NCBI RefSeq assembly: GCF_030812785.1
Contig: NZ_JAUSTJ010000003.1
Span: 186,001-250,000, forward strand
Source: Sphingomonas kyeonggiensis
Lineage (GTDB): Bacteria; Pseudomonadota; Alphaproteobacteria; Sphingomonadales; Sphingomonadaceae
Length of the DNA stretch: 64,000 bases
Reading direction: 5' to 3'
The notes beneath the pieces were generated by a model. It saw only the letters and a list, made by a program, of their open reading frames with translations. It did no database searches and was not told where the DNA came from. Shown here piece by piece: positions 1 to 8,453 of the stretch (its first letter is position 1; each line of letters starts with the position of its first letter). The position numbers and the translations under genes were made by a program.

Positions 1-660
1 CACTATCTGCTGCCCTTCGTGATCGCGGGCGCCGTGATCCTGCACATCTGGGCGCTCCACATCCCGGGCTCGTCGAACCCGACCGGCGTGGAAGTGAAGG
101 GCGAGCAGGATACCGTGCCGTTCCACCCGTACTACACGGCGAAGGACGGCCTGGGCGTGGTGGTGTTCCTGATCCTGTTCTCGGTGCTGATCTTCTTCGC
201 GCCGGACTATCTGGGCCACCCGGACAACTACATCCCGGCCAACCCGCTCTCCACCCCCGCGCACATCGTCCCCGAATGGTATTTCTGGCCGTTCTACGCG
301 ATCCTGCGCGCCTTCACCGCGGACTTCATCCTGCCGGCGAAGCTGTGGGGCGTGCTGGCGATGTTCGGCTCGATCCTGCTGCTGTTCTTCCTGCCCTGGC
401 TCGACAAGTCGCCGGTGCGCTCGGGCTCGTACCGCCCGATGTACAAGGTGGCGTTCTGGGTGCTGGTGGTCGACGTGCTGGTGCTCGGCTATTGCGGCGG
501 CTCTCCGGCCGAGCCGCTCTACGTGATCCTCAGCCAGATCGCGGCGGCCTATTACTTCGCGCACTTCCTGATCATCGTGCCGATCATCTCGCACCTCGAG
601 ACGCCGAAGCCGCTGCCGGGCTCGATCACCGAGGCCGTGCTGACCAAGACCGGCGCGTAA
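1..660 (+). CDS. petB: Cytochrome b of the bc1 complex, C-terminal part (5' truncated by window)
   Basis: Membrane subunit of ubiquinol:cytochrome c oxidoreductase (complex III); it carries the two b hemes and the quinone sites. Reading frame 1 is open from the first base, so the N-terminal half with the heme histidines lies outside the window. What remains is the C-terminal domain: the Qo-site PEWY motif is visible in PEWYFWPFYAILR, followed by four hydrophobic segments and a short polar tail. The next gene, cytochrome c1, begins 15 bases after the stop, the usual pet/fbc operon order. The identification is secure. Confidence 0.96.
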   Translation, partial: HYLLPFVIAGAVILHIWALHIPGSSNPTGVEVKGEQDTVPFHPYYTAKDGLGVVVFLILFSVLIFFAPDYLGHPDNYIPANPLSTPAHIVPEWYFWPFYAILRAFTADFILPAKLWGVLAMFGSILLLFFLPWLDKSPVRSGSYRPMYKVAFWVLVVDVLVLGYCGGSPAEPLYVILSQIAAAYYFAHFLIIVPIISHLETPKPLPGSITEAVLTKTGA

Positions 661-675
661 GGGGGACCAGGAACA

Positions 676-1512
676 ATGACTTCACTGTTCATCAAATCGA
701 TCAAGTTCCTGGTCGGTGGTGGCTTCATCCTCGTGCTGCTGATCGCGCTCTATGGCTCGGTCTGGGGCGTGATCAACGAGCCGGCCGCCGAAACCGCCGA
801 GCATGCGATGCACAAGCATCCCAAGGAGCTGAAGCTCGCCTCGGACGGGCCGCTCGGCAAGTTCGACCTGCGCCAGCTGCAGCGCGGCTTCCTCGTCTAC
901 AAGGAAGTCTGCTCGGCCTGCCACTCGCTCAACCTGGTCTCGTTCCGCAATCTGAAGGATCTCGGCTATAGCGATGCCGAGGTGAAGAAGATCGCCAAGG
1001 ACTGGGCGATCAAGCAGCCGGTGTTCGACGAGAAGGGCGGCACCTGGGGCGAGCGCGACAATGTGCCGTCGGACCGTTTCCCGAAGGTCTATTATCCGGG
1101 CACCGGCACCCCGCCGGACCTCAGCCTGATCACCAAGGCGCGGCATGACGGCGCGGCCTATGTCCACTCGCTGCTGACCGGCTACAACGAAAAGCCCTCG
1201 GCCGAGGCGCTGGCGCACTTCCCGGACTTCGCCAAGACGCCCGACGGGATGCACTTCAACCCGTATTTCGCGAACCTCAACATCGCGATGCCGCCGCCCC
1301 TCACCCAGGACGGCCAGGTCCAGTATTCGGACGGCACCCGCGCAACGGTGGACCAGATGTCGACCGACGTGGCCGCCTTCCTGGTTTGGACCGCCGAGCC
1401 GACCCTCCAGACGCGCCGCACGGCCGGCTGGGCGGTGCTCGCCTTCCTCATCGTGCTGGGCTTCCTGACCTATGGTGCCTATCGCTCGGTCTGGGCAGGC
1501 GTTAAGCACTGA
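676..1512 (+). CDS. petC: Cytochrome c1 of the bc1 complex
   Basis: Heme c subunit of complex III, passing electrons from the Rieske protein to cytochrome c on the periplasmic side. The 278-residue protein has an N-terminal hydrophobic segment (about residues 11-30), the covalent heme motif CSACH (Cys79, Cys82, His83), the axial-ligand region IAMPPPL, and a C-terminal transmembrane anchor (about 246-268). The start is preceded by GGGGACCAGGAAC, which includes a usable ribosome binding site. It follows cytochrome b closely. The symbol petC is used for cytochrome c1 in alphaproteobacteria; fbcC is a synonym. Confidence 0.96.
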   Translation: MTSLFIKSIKFLVGGGFILVLLIALYGSVWGVINEPAAETAEHAMHKHPKELKLASDGPLGKFDLRQLQRGFLVYKEVCSACHSLNLVSFRNLKDLGYSDAEVKKIAKDWAIKQPVFDEKGGTWGERDNVPSDRFPKVYYPGTGTPPDLSLITKARHDGAAYVHSLLTGYNEKPSAEALAHFPDFAKTPDGMHFNPYFANLNIAMPPPLTQDGQVQYSDGTRATVDQMSTDVAAFLVWTAEPTLQTRRTAGWAVLAFLIVLGFLTYGAYRSVWAGVKH

Positions 1513-1599
1513 TCCCGCTCCGGCGGTAAATGCCGATCAATCTGGATCCCGCCCCGGCTCGGCCTGGGCGGGATTCCTGTGTTTAAAGGGCCCGTTTCG

Positions 1600-2130
1600 A
1601 TGAATGACGACATCCGGCAGCGTATCCGGACGATCCCCGACTTCCCCAAGCCGGGCATCATGTTCCGCGACATCACCACGCTGCTGCTCGATGCCGAGGG
1701 GCTGAAGCTGACCATCGACCGGATGGCCGAGGCCGTTGACGGCCCGGTCGACCTGGTCGCCGGGATCGAGGCGCGCGGCTTCCTGTTCGGCGCGGCGCTG
1801 GCGGTGAAGCTCGGCGCGGGCATGCTGCTGGTCCGCAAGGACGGCAAGCTTCCGGGCGCGACGATCGCCGAGGATTATGCGCTCGAGTACGGCACCGACC
1901 GGATCGCCATCCATGCCGATGCGCTGGCGCCGGGCGCCCGCGTGCTGCTGGTCGACGACCTGATCGCCACGGGCGGCACCGCCCGCACCGCGGTCCGCCT
2001 GCTGCGCAAGGCCGGGGCCGAAGTCACCCAGGCGGCCTTCGTGGTCGACCTGCCCGAACTGGGCGGCGCCGACGCGCTGCGCGGCGACGGGATCCACGTC
2101 CATTCGCTGGTGGCGTTCGACGGGCATTGA
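1600..2130 (+). CDS. apt: Adenine phosphoribosyltransferase
   Basis: Cytoplasmic purine-salvage enzyme that makes AMP from adenine and PRPP. The 176-residue product has the PRPP-binding signature VLLVDDLIATGGT near residues 115-127, the ARGFLFG loop near 58-64, and the family N-terminus DFPKPGIMFRDIT. A GTG 21 bases upstream is in frame, but the internal ATG beginning MNDDIRQRI gives the usual family length and N-terminus, so I chose it. It is 87 bases after cytochrome c1 and is followed by a palindromic repeat. Confidence 0.95.
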   Translation: MNDDIRQRIRTIPDFPKPGIMFRDITTLLLDAEGLKLTIDRMAEAVDGPVDLVAGIEARGFLFGAALAVKLGAGMLLVRKDGKLPGATIAEDYALEYGTDRIAIHADALAPGARVLLVDDLIATGGTARTAVRLLRKAGAEVTQAAFVVDLPELGGADALRGDGIHVHSLVAFDGH

Positions 2131-2153
2131 AGCGCCTGAGAGCCGACAATTTC

Positions 2154-2253
2154 TTTCCCCGGCGAAGGCCGGGGCCCAGACTTGAAAGTCACGCGCCTTG
2201 GCGCGTCTTCGCCGCGCACGCTTAGTCTGGGCCCCGGCCTTCGCCGGGGAAAA
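2154..2253. repeat. REP-like inverted repeat, family A copy 1
   Basis: Two 28-bp perfect inverted arms (core CCCCGGCGAAGGCCGGGG) are separated by about 43 bases that contain a smaller palindrome, ACGCGCCTTGGCGCGT. It lies between the convergent genes apt and the MaoC gene, so it could also act as a transcription end. Its interior is nearly the same as the copy at 25091-25189. Confidence 0.9.
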
Positions 2254-2267
2254 GCTCTATGGCGGAG

Positions 2268-2717
2268 TCAGGCCTGGGGTCTTCTCCGCATCAGCGCCAG
2301 CGCGACAAACCGCAGCACCGGCTCGTCATGCTGGTTGTAGGTGGTCGTCTGGGTCCGCATGCTGCCCATCTCGGGCCGGCTGCGCGACGGCTTCACCTCG
2401 AGGATCTCGCTCTCGCAGCGCAGCACGTCGCCGGGATAGACCGGCTTGAGCCAGCGCAGCTCGTCCACGCCCGCCGCGCCCAGGCTGGCCTGGGGATTCA
2501 CCCCCATCTCGGCGACGAACATCGACATGGTCATCGCGCAGGTGTGCCAGCCGCTCGCCGCGAGCCGGCCGAAATGCGTCTGCGCCGCCGCCTCGTCGGA
2601 AAGATGGAAGGGCTGGGGGTCGTACTTCCGCGCAAAGTCGAGCACTTCCTCGCGCGTGACCTCATACCGGCCGAAGCTCCGCTTCGTGCCGACTTGCATA
2701 TCGTCCAGATAGAGCAT
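2268..2717 (-). CDS. MaoC-like hotdog dehydratase
   Basis: Single-hotdog protein of the MaoC / (R)-specific enoyl-CoA hydratase family, expected to hydrate or dehydrate an acyl-CoA in the cytoplasm. The 149-residue product shows the hydratase signature YDPQPFH (Asp33 and His38 as the catalytic pair) and GWHTCAMTMSMF after it. The exact acyl substrate cannot be read from sequence. It stands alone between two palindromic repeats, so there is no operon context. The ATG start agrees with family length. Confidence 0.85.
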   Translation of the reverse strand: MLYLDDMQVGTKRSFGRYEVTREEVLDFARKYDPQPFHLSDEAAAQTHFGRLAASGWHTCAMTMSMFVAEMGVNPQASLGAAGVDELRWLKPVYPGDVLRCESEILEVKPSRSRPEMGSMRTQTTTYNQHDEPVLRFVALALMRRRPQA

Positions 2718-2766
2718 GGGATCAGTTTCGGATGAAAACGTAGTTTTGGCAAGTGTCCTGTGCTGC

Positions 2767-2841
2767 TCCCCGGCGAAAGCCGGGGCCCAGGGTTTCTCTG
2801 CCGACTCGCTTGTGACCCTGGGCCCCGGCTTTCGCCGGGGA
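2767..2841. repeat. REP-like inverted repeat, family A copy 2
   Basis: Two 26-bp perfect inverted arms with core CCCCGGCGAAAGCCGGGG enclose about 23 bases. It sits between the MaoC start and the 3' end of the upstream minus-strand phosphodiesterase gene. The spacer is shorter than in the other two family A copies. Confidence 0.9.
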
Positions 2842-2849
2842 ACCGAAAA

Positions 2850-4130
2850 TCACCTGCGCAGCACATCCCGGAACGGCGCATCGCTGCCGTCCACCCCGGC
2901 CTTGGCCGGCAGGCCGATCAGGTCGCGCAGCAGCGGATAGACGTCGACATTGGTGAAGGCGGGCAGCACCGCCTGCTTGAACGCCGGGCCGTTGGCGATG
3001 AACAAGGCGCGCATCTCGGGCGACATGTTGTCGAAGCCGTGATTGCCGCCGCTCTCGCCGGCCCTGCCGGGCTTGTCGCTAACCGACCAGCCGGTCTCGG
3101 CCAGGCAGAGGATCGCCGGGATGCGGGCATTGGTGCCATAGTGGAAGCGCGCCGGGATCTCGCTTTTGCGCCAGCATTCATAATGGTCGTGCTTGCCGAG
3201 CAGCGCCTTCTCGACCTTGGCTTCCTTGCCGGGCGCCGGAGTCAGGCTGAGATAGGGGCCGGCCTCGACCAGGTGGTAGTCCTCGGGCGCCAGGCCGGTG
3301 GTGGCGACCACGGTCCGCTCGCCGCTGGTCGCCGCCATGCCATGATCGGCGACGATGACGAGGTTAGCCGGCTGGCCGAGCCCGGCGAGCCCGTCGACCA
3401 GCTGGCCGACCAGCTGGTCGACATCGGCCACCGCCGCGGTGGTGCGCTGGTCGTCCGGGCCGTACATATGGCCGGCGCTGTCGACCGTGTCGAAATAGAG
3501 CGTCAGGAATTTCGGCCGGGTCGCGGCGGGGCGGCGCAGCCAGTCGATCAGCGCGTTGACCCGCTGCTCGCCGGTGATCACCTGGTTGAACTGCGCCCAG
3601 TCGCTCGGCCGGGTGCCGCCCTGCATCTCATAGGGCCATTTGTCGGCCTTCCTGCCGCCGATCGCGACGTTCGATCCCGGCCAGAACTCGGTGCCGGTAC
3701 GGATGCCCGCCTTCTCGGCGTCCACCCAGATCGGATCGGCCGCGTTCCACCAGAACGGGTCGTCGCTCTGCATGGTGAAGACTTCCTTGGGCCGCGCGGC
3801 ATCCTCCATCTTGTTGGCGGTGATGCCGTGATGGTCCGGATACATGCCGGTCACCAGCGTCCAGTGGTTGGGGAAGGTCTTGGACGGGAAGCTCGGATGC
3901 ATCGGCGCGGTGACGCCGCCCGCGGCCAGGCGCGAGAGATTGGGCGTCACGCCGCGATCCAGATAGTCGCTGCGGAAGCCGTCGATCGAGACGAGGATCG
4001 TCACCGGGGCACGCTGTTCGGCGACCGGGGCGGGTGCGGCGGCGGGCGGCGGGGCCGCCACCGGCGCGGTCGCGCAGGCCTGGAGGACAGCGGCAAGCGC
4101 CGCGGCGGCGATCTTCGAATACCAGCGCAT
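2850..4130 (-). CDS. Secreted nucleotide pyrophosphatase/phosphodiesterase-like lipoprotein
   Basis: Member of the alkaline phosphatase superfamily, closest in motifs to ectonucleotide pyrophosphatase/phosphodiesterases (ENPP/NPP). The 426-residue form starting MRWYSK has a signal sequence with a lipobox-like end (LQAC, Cys19) and an Ala/Pro-rich linker to about residue 40. Metal and nucleophile motifs are visible: VSIDGFRSDYL (Asp50), SKTFPNHWTLVTG (Thr85 as the likely nucleophile), DSAGHMYGP and VADHGM. Substrates are probably nucleotides or phosphodiesters, but specificity is not readable. An upstream in-frame start would add 63 residues ahead of the signal peptide and was rejected. Confidence 0.87.
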   Translation of the reverse strand: MRWYSKIAAAALAAVLQACATAPVAAPPPAAAPAPVAEQRAPVTILVSIDGFRSDYLDRGVTPNLSRLAAGGVTAPMHPSFPSKTFPNHWTLVTGMYPDHHGITANKMEDAARPKEVFTMQSDDPFWWNAADPIWVDAEKAGIRTGTEFWPGSNVAIGGRKADKWPYEMQGGTRPSDWAQFNQVITGEQRVNALIDWLRRPAATRPKFLTLYFDTVDSAGHMYGPDDQRTTAAVADVDQLVGQLVDGLAGLGQPANLVIVADHGMAATSGERTVVATTGLAPEDYHLVEAGPYLSLTPAPGKEAKVEKALLGKHDHYECWRKSEIPARFHYGTNARIPAILCLAETGWSVSDKPGRAGESGGNHGFDNMSPEMRALFIANGPAFKQAVLPAFTNVDVYPLLRDLIGLPAKAGVDGSDAPFRDVLRR

Positions 4131-4170
4131 GGGCGGCCCCCTGACAGCGAAATGTTGCGGGGGTAAGTCG

Positions 4171-5550
4171 TTACATCCCCAGGCCCAGCCGGGCAAACAA
4201 CGTGTAGCTGAACGGCGCCCTGCCATAGGCGGCATCGAGCGCATCCGGCTTGGCATAGGTTGCAAGCGATCCGCCCAGCGCCACCTCGCCCTTGTCGGAC
4301 AGCGGGATGCGATAGGCATAGCCCGCCTCGAACCGCGTCACCCGGAACTTGGTGTCGTGCAGCGGATCGGCATGGTCGGGGAACAGCTCGTCATTGGCGA
4401 CGTTCTCGACCCGGCCGAACAGGCTGTGATGCCTGCTCAGGTCCCAGTTCGCCTCCGCGATCCAGGCGGTCAACGTGTCGCCGGGCACCCGGTCCTTGGC
4501 CGAGAAGGCGAGCAGCGCGGAGACGCCCTTGCCGCCATATTGCACGCTCGCGGTGGTGCGGTTCTCGTCCTGGCCGGCGTGCATCTCCTCGGGATCCTTC
4601 AGCCGGCCATGGCTCGCCTGCACGACCCAGTTCGGCGAGGGCGTCCAGGTCGCGCGCAGGCTCCAGCTGTCGAGCTTGGGGCTCTCGATGTCCCAGCGCT
4701 TCTCGTCCGGCTCGCGCCCGCGGAACGCCGATGCCTCGAGCTGCACGCCATTGGTGTAGAGGCCGCCGGTCACCACCCCATAGGTGATGTGCGTGCTGTC
4801 GAACCAATGGTGCGAGATCGGCGACAGCGGCAGATAGCGCGCCGACTTGCGGTGGACGAAGGCCGAGGGTCCCAGCGCCGGCTCGCCCACCGGCCCGCCA
4901 TAGACGAAGCCGGAAATGCCTCCGCCCAGCGGCACGTCGAGCCGGGCGGTCAGCTCCATGAACAGGTCGTGCGGGTGCTGGCGGTCGATCAGCGGCTCGC
5001 CATGCGCGGTCTCGCCGCTGGCGAACAAATTGGGATAGCCGCGCTGGCCGTTCACCGCGTCGAGGCTGCCCATCACGTCGAAGGTCAGCTTCGTCCCGTC
5101 CCCCCAGCGCCGCTGCGCCTGGAACATCGCCATGTTCGCCGTGTAGGTGGCATTGTCGCCGCGCGGCCCGCCCTGGTCGGTATAGGCCAAAGTCGCCGAA
5201 CCCATCGCCATCAGCATCCAGTCGCCGGTCATCACATGGAAGCCGCCGTTCATCCCGTCCGAGACCGGCAGGCGCGAGGTGCCCGATCCGATCGCGCTGT
5301 TCGCCGCGCCGGCTGGGGTAGAGGAATCCTGCCCGTCCATCCCCGGCATGTCGTGCATCGAATGATCCTGCGGCGCAGGCGCGGGGGTGGGGGCAGGCAT
5401 GGCGTGGCCGCTATGATCCTGCGGCGCAGGCGTAGGCGTCGGAGCGGGCGCCGGCATGTCCATGCCCGGCATCGAATGCCCGCTATGATCCTGCGCGAAG
5501 GCAGCGGGGGACGTCAGCAGCGCGGCGGTGGTGAGGAGCAGCTTCTTCAT
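4171..5550 (-). CDS. Outer-membrane-type protein with His/Met-rich N-terminus, putative metal-handling
   Basis: The 459-residue product starts with a clear signal peptide (MKKLLLTTAALLTSPAAFAQ). About 55 residues follow with three His/Met-rich repeats (DHSGHSMPGMDMP, DHSGHAMP, DHSMHDMPGMDG) joined by Pro/Ala linkers. The rest reads as alternating beta strands ending in a hydrophobic, aromatic C-terminus, as in an outer-membrane barrel. His/Met clusters of this kind bind copper in PcoB/CopB-like proteins, but the barrel part is not one I can name. It lies 2 bases after the glutaredoxin-MauE gene and is probably cotranscribed with it from the MerR-type promoter. I infer a metal-resistance or metal-sensing envelope role. 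Confidence 0.7.
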   Translation of the reverse strand: MKKLLLTTAALLTSPAAFAQDHSGHSMPGMDMPAPAPTPTPAPQDHSGHAMPAPTPAPAPQDHSMHDMPGMDGQDSSTPAGAANSAIGSGTSRLPVSDGMNGGFHVMTGDWMLMAMGSATLAYTDQGGPRGDNATYTANMAMFQAQRRWGDGTKLTFDVMGSLDAVNGQRGYPNLFASGETAHGEPLIDRQHPHDLFMELTARLDVPLGGGISGFVYGGPVGEPALGPSAFVHRKSARYLPLSPISHHWFDSTHITYGVVTGGLYTNGVQLEASAFRGREPDEKRWDIESPKLDSWSLRATWTPSPNWVVQASHGRLKDPEEMHAGQDENRTTASVQYGGKGVSALLAFSAKDRVPGDTLTAWIAEANWDLSRHHSLFGRVENVANDELFPDHADPLHDTKFRVTRFEAGYAYRIPLSDKGEVALGGSLATYAKPDALDAAYGRAPFSYTLFARLGLGM

Positions 5551-5552
5551 GG

Positions 5553-6311
5553 TTACATTCCCATCGCGGCCGGCCGGGCGAGCATCCACAGCCCCATGCC
5601 GATCATGAACAGATTTTCGGTCAGCGAGACGAAGCCCAGCGGCACGCTGCTGCTCCCGCCGACACAGGCGCACTTCAGCGTGCGCCGGTCGACATAGACG
5701 GCCTTGAACACTGAGATCGCACCGATCCCGCCGATGGTCAGCCCCAGCGGCGCCGCGAACCAGGTCAGTGCGCCCGCAGCCATCAGCACGCCCGCCAGCG
5801 CCTCCAGGAACGGATAGGCATAGGCATAGGGCACCCAGCGCCGGGCGAGCAGGTCGTAGTTCAGGAACATCGACGAGAATTTCTCGACGTCCTGCAGCTT
5901 GAGCATCGCCAGCACGCACATGCTGAAGCTGACGAACCACTCCGCCGCACGCACCGTGAAGGGCGTGCCCGAAACCGCGAAGCTCGCCGCCATCGCCAGC
6001 GCCGCAGTCATCGCGAACAGCGCGATCACCGGCTGGTAGCTGGTCGCACCCGGCTCGATCACCTTCCCGCCGAAGAAGCGGGTCAGGTCGTCATTCCCGC
6101 CGATCCGCTTGCCGTCGATGAAGGTCTGCGGCGTGGTCTTCACGCCATGCTCGGCCTTGAATGCGTCGGTCTCCGCCCGCGTCGTCAGCCAATGGTCATC
6201 GACCGTATAGCCGTGCCGCTCCAGCTGCCATTTGGACTTGAGTCCATAGGGGCAGACATGATCGGGCATCACCATCCGGTAGAGCGTCGCGCGCTTTGCA
6301 TTCCCTGTCAT
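5553..6311 (-). CDS. Glutaredoxin-MauE/DoxX-type fusion membrane protein
   Basis: The 252-residue protein joins two domains. Residues 1-82 are glutaredoxin-like with a single-cysteine active site (Cys20 in CPYG) and the cis-proline and glutathione-site segment TTPQTFIDGKRIGG. Residues 92-250 hold about four hydrophobic helices of the MauE/DoxX redox-membrane type, with a second cysteine pair in CACVGG. The likely role is thiol redox transfer at the inner membrane. The ATG was chosen because the first glutaredoxin strand (ATLYRM) begins just after it. The gene is divergent from a MerR regulator and shares the intergenic operator with it. Confidence 0.8.
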   Translation of the reverse strand: MTGNAKRATLYRMVMPDHVCPYGLKSKWQLERHGYTVDDHWLTTRAETDAFKAEHGVKTTPQTFIDGKRIGGNDDLTRFFGGKVIEPGATSYQPVIALFAMTAALAMAASFAVSGTPFTVRAAEWFVSFSMCVLAMLKLQDVEKFSSMFLNYDLLARRWVPYAYAYPFLEALAGVLMAAGALTWFAAPLGLTIGGIGAISVFKAVYVDRRTLKCACVGGSSSVPLGFVSLTENLFMIGMGLWMLARPAAMGM

Positions 6312-6318
6312 GTGCGCC

Positions 6319-6350
6319 CATATAGGGTCCGTACCATGGTACGGAGTCAA
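6319..6350 (-). promoter_or_regulatory. MerR-type promoter/operator
   Basis: On the minus strand a TTGACT -35 box and a TATATG -10 box are 20 bp apart. The spacer is filled by a 16-bp perfect palindrome, CCGTACCATGGTACGG. Over-long spacers carrying a dyad are the hallmark of MerR-family activated promoters. The expected transcript start falls at or next to the ATG of the glutaredoxin-MauE gene. Confidence 0.85.
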
Positions 6351-6353
6351 GGC

Positions 6354-6746
6354 ATGTCATTGACGATCGGGAAATTGGCCGAAGCGGGCGGCGTCGGCGT
6401 GGAGACGGTCCGTTATTATCAGCGGCGCGGCATGCTGGCGGAGCCCGAGCGCGGCTATCATGGCGGGGTGCGCCGCTATGGCGAGGGCGATCTGCGGCGC
6501 CTCAGGTTCATCCGCTCTGCCCAGGCCGCCGGCTTCACCCTCGAGCAGATCGCCGAGTTGCTCGATCTCGACGCCCGCGACGACCGCCCCCGCGCCCGTG
6601 CGCTGGCCCGCGAGCAGATCGAAGTGCTCGACCGCAAGATCGCCGAGCTCACCGCCGCCCGCGACGCGCTGGGCAAGCTCGCCCATGAATGCGGCAAGGG
6701 CGGCGCCGGGCCGTGCCCGATCCTGGCTGCGTTCGAAACGGGGTAA
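6354..6746 (+). CDS. MerR-family metal-responsive transcriptional regulator
   Basis: DNA-binding activator/repressor of 130 residues with the MerR winged helix (SLTIGKLAEAGGVGVETVRYY), the dimerisation helix (residues about 80-110) and a C-terminal metal loop. It resembles MerR of mercury operons in length and in the C-terminal Cys113-x7-Cys121 arrangement (HECGKGGAGPCPI). The first mercury ligand, Cys79 in Tn501-type MerR, has no counterpart: that stretch reads LDARDDRPRARAL. The inducer may therefore differ from Hg(II). The ATG is preceded by GGAG at 7 bases; another in-frame ATG lies inside the operator palindrome. Confidence 0.88.
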   Translation: MSLTIGKLAEAGGVGVETVRYYQRRGMLAEPERGYHGGVRRYGEGDLRRLRFIRSAQAAGFTLEQIAELLDLDARDDRPRARALAREQIEVLDRKIAELTAARDALGKLAHECGKGGAGPCPILAAFETG

Positions 6747-6788
6747 TCCAGCGATTGCCTCGTCAATGATATTATGTATCATTGCATC

Positions 6789-8402
6789 ATGAACCTGCTC
6801 CGGCTCGGCCTGCTCGCTCCGCTTTGGCTCCTCTCCAGCGCCCAGACGGCACCTGATCCACAGGTCATCGGCTTCCCGAGCGCAGTGGTGGAGGCGCATC
6901 GTCTTTCGGGCAGCACGACCGTCATCGTGCCCCCGTCGAGACATGCGGGCCAGGTCGAGCTTCAGGTCATGATCGATGCCGCCGGCAAGGTCAGCGATGT
7001 CCGGGCGGACAAGTCGGCCGGCGATTTCGGCGATCCCGCACCGGCGATCGCGGCGGCGCGGCAATGGACCTTCCGTCCCTTCGAATATCGCGGTCGCCCG
7101 GTAGCCGCGCTCGCCACCATGTGGGTCGATTACCGGTTCGGGCCGGCATGGGCCGATCCGCAGGCGGCCTTCCCGGCGATCGATTACGACACGCTGCGCA
7201 TCGAGCTCAGCCGGAGCGCCTGTTTCGGCCCGTGTCCTGTCTATACCGTCTCGATCGCCGGCGATGGCACGGTGACCTATCGCGACGATTCCGATGAGGA
7301 AGGGGCCGGGGTGGTGCACCGCATCTTCAATCGCAACGGCACCTTGGTATCCGGCACGCACCACGCGAAGATCGATCGCGCCGCGCTGGACGGGCTGATC
7401 GAGAAATTCCGCGCCGCGCGCTTCTTCGGGCTGAAGAAGGAATATCAGGCGCCGATCACCGACAGCCCCACTTATGCGCTCCGCTTCTCCACCGGGGCAC
7501 AAAGCATGGAGGTGGTCGATTATGTCGGCCGCATGGTCGACATGCCCGAGGCCGTGACCGCGCTGGAGGAGGAAGTCGATCGCGTATCGGGCAGCGCGCG
7601 CTGGGTGAAGGGCGACGAGACGACGCTGCCGGCGCTTCTGGCCGAAGGGCTCGACCCGCATTCCCTCGCTGCTGCCGACCTGGCCCTTGGAGTGCACGGG
7701 CCAGGTGGCGATGCGGTGGTGCTGGGCCTGCTGGCGGCTGGCATGCCTCTCGATCGGATGGTCAGGGGTGCGCAAGCGCCCAAGGCGGAGCCGCTCGGCT
7801 TGAGCCTGCTGGCAACGGCCTTGCAGGACGCCAGGCCTAAGGTGGCGCTGGCGCTGATCGAACGCGGCTGGTTGACGAAGATGCCCGTGCCTCAGCGCAT
7901 GGCGCTTTTCGCACAAACCGCCGGCGGTTGTGATCCCGCGGTGGCTAGGGCGATGGTCGCGGCTGGCGTGGATCCCAATGCGCGCATTCCGGCCACCGAG
8001 GATTTCGGCTTTCTCGATGGCGGCAGCACGGCGCTGCACGTTGCCCGCACCCGCTATTCGGCGTGCAGGGAACTGGAGGATCGCGGCCCGCTGGTCCGTG
8101 CGCTGATCGCGCTCGGCGCCGATCCCAATGCGGCCGATGGGGAAGGGGAGACGCCGATCTACGGCATCGAGGATCCCGACCTGCTCGCCACCTTCCTTGC
8201 TTCAGGCGCACGCACGGATGTGAAGGACCAGAACGGCAACGGCCCCGCATTCGGCAGCTGGACCGATCTGATCGCGCTGATGCTGCTGGAGGCCGGCGCC
8301 GATCCCCGTGGCAAGGAGGATGGCAAGACGCTGCCGATGATTGCCAAGGAGAAGAACATGCCTGCCACCCGCGCCTGGCTCGAAGCGCACGGCATCCGCT
8401 AA
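6789..8402 (+). CDS. Secreted DUF6438-like protein with C-terminal ankyrin repeats
   Basis: The 537-residue product begins with a signal peptide (MNLLRLGLLAPLWLLSSAQT). Residues about 55-120 resemble the TonB C-terminal/energy-transducer fold (GQVELQVMIDAAGKV). Next comes a segment like DUF6438 (ELSRSACFGPCPVYTVSI, then DGTVTYRDD). From about residue 290 onward it has ankyrin-like repeats, for example GADPNAADGEGETPIYG and ALHVARTRYSACRE. The combination suggests a periplasmic or envelope protein-interaction role; no catalytic function is apparent. An in-frame ATG 15 bases upstream gives MYHCI before the same signal sequence and was judged less likely. Confidence 0.65.
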   Translation: MNLLRLGLLAPLWLLSSAQTAPDPQVIGFPSAVVEAHRLSGSTTVIVPPSRHAGQVELQVMIDAAGKVSDVRADKSAGDFGDPAPAIAAARQWTFRPFEYRGRPVAALATMWVDYRFGPAWADPQAAFPAIDYDTLRIELSRSACFGPCPVYTVSIAGDGTVTYRDDSDEEGAGVVHRIFNRNGTLVSGTHHAKIDRAALDGLIEKFRAARFFGLKKEYQAPITDSPTYALRFSTGAQSMEVVDYVGRMVDMPEAVTALEEEVDRVSGSARWVKGDETTLPALLAEGLDPHSLAAADLALGVHGPGGDAVVLGLLAAGMPLDRMVRGAQAPKAEPLGLSLLATALQDARPKVALALIERGWLTKMPVPQRMALFAQTAGGCDPAVARAMVAAGVDPNARIPATEDFGFLDGGSTALHVARTRYSACRELEDRGPLVRALIALGADPNAADGEGETPIYGIEDPDLLATFLASGARTDVKDQNGNGPAFGSWTDLIALMLLEAGADPRGKEDGKTLPMIAKEKNMPATRAWLEAHGIR

Positions 8403-8453
8403 CCCGCCGTTCATTTCACCGTCGGCACGATGGCACGAAAGAGGGAGGGGTGC

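Noticed and set aside
2760..4166. Plus-strand frame of 468 codons opposite the phosphodiesterase gene
   Set aside because: Shadow frame: low-complexity Arg/Gly/Ala translation, no start signal, and the minus strand has catalytic motifs of the alkaline phosphatase superfamily.
5330..5500. Repeated CATGGCGTGGCCGCTATG-like blocks
   Set aside because: They encode the His/Met-rich repeats of the envelope protein and are not intergenic repeats.
6357..8039. Minus-strand frame of 560 codons opposite merR and the ankyrin gene
   Set aside because: Spans two genuine plus-strand genes and their junction, with no recognisable domain; typical GC-rich shadow.
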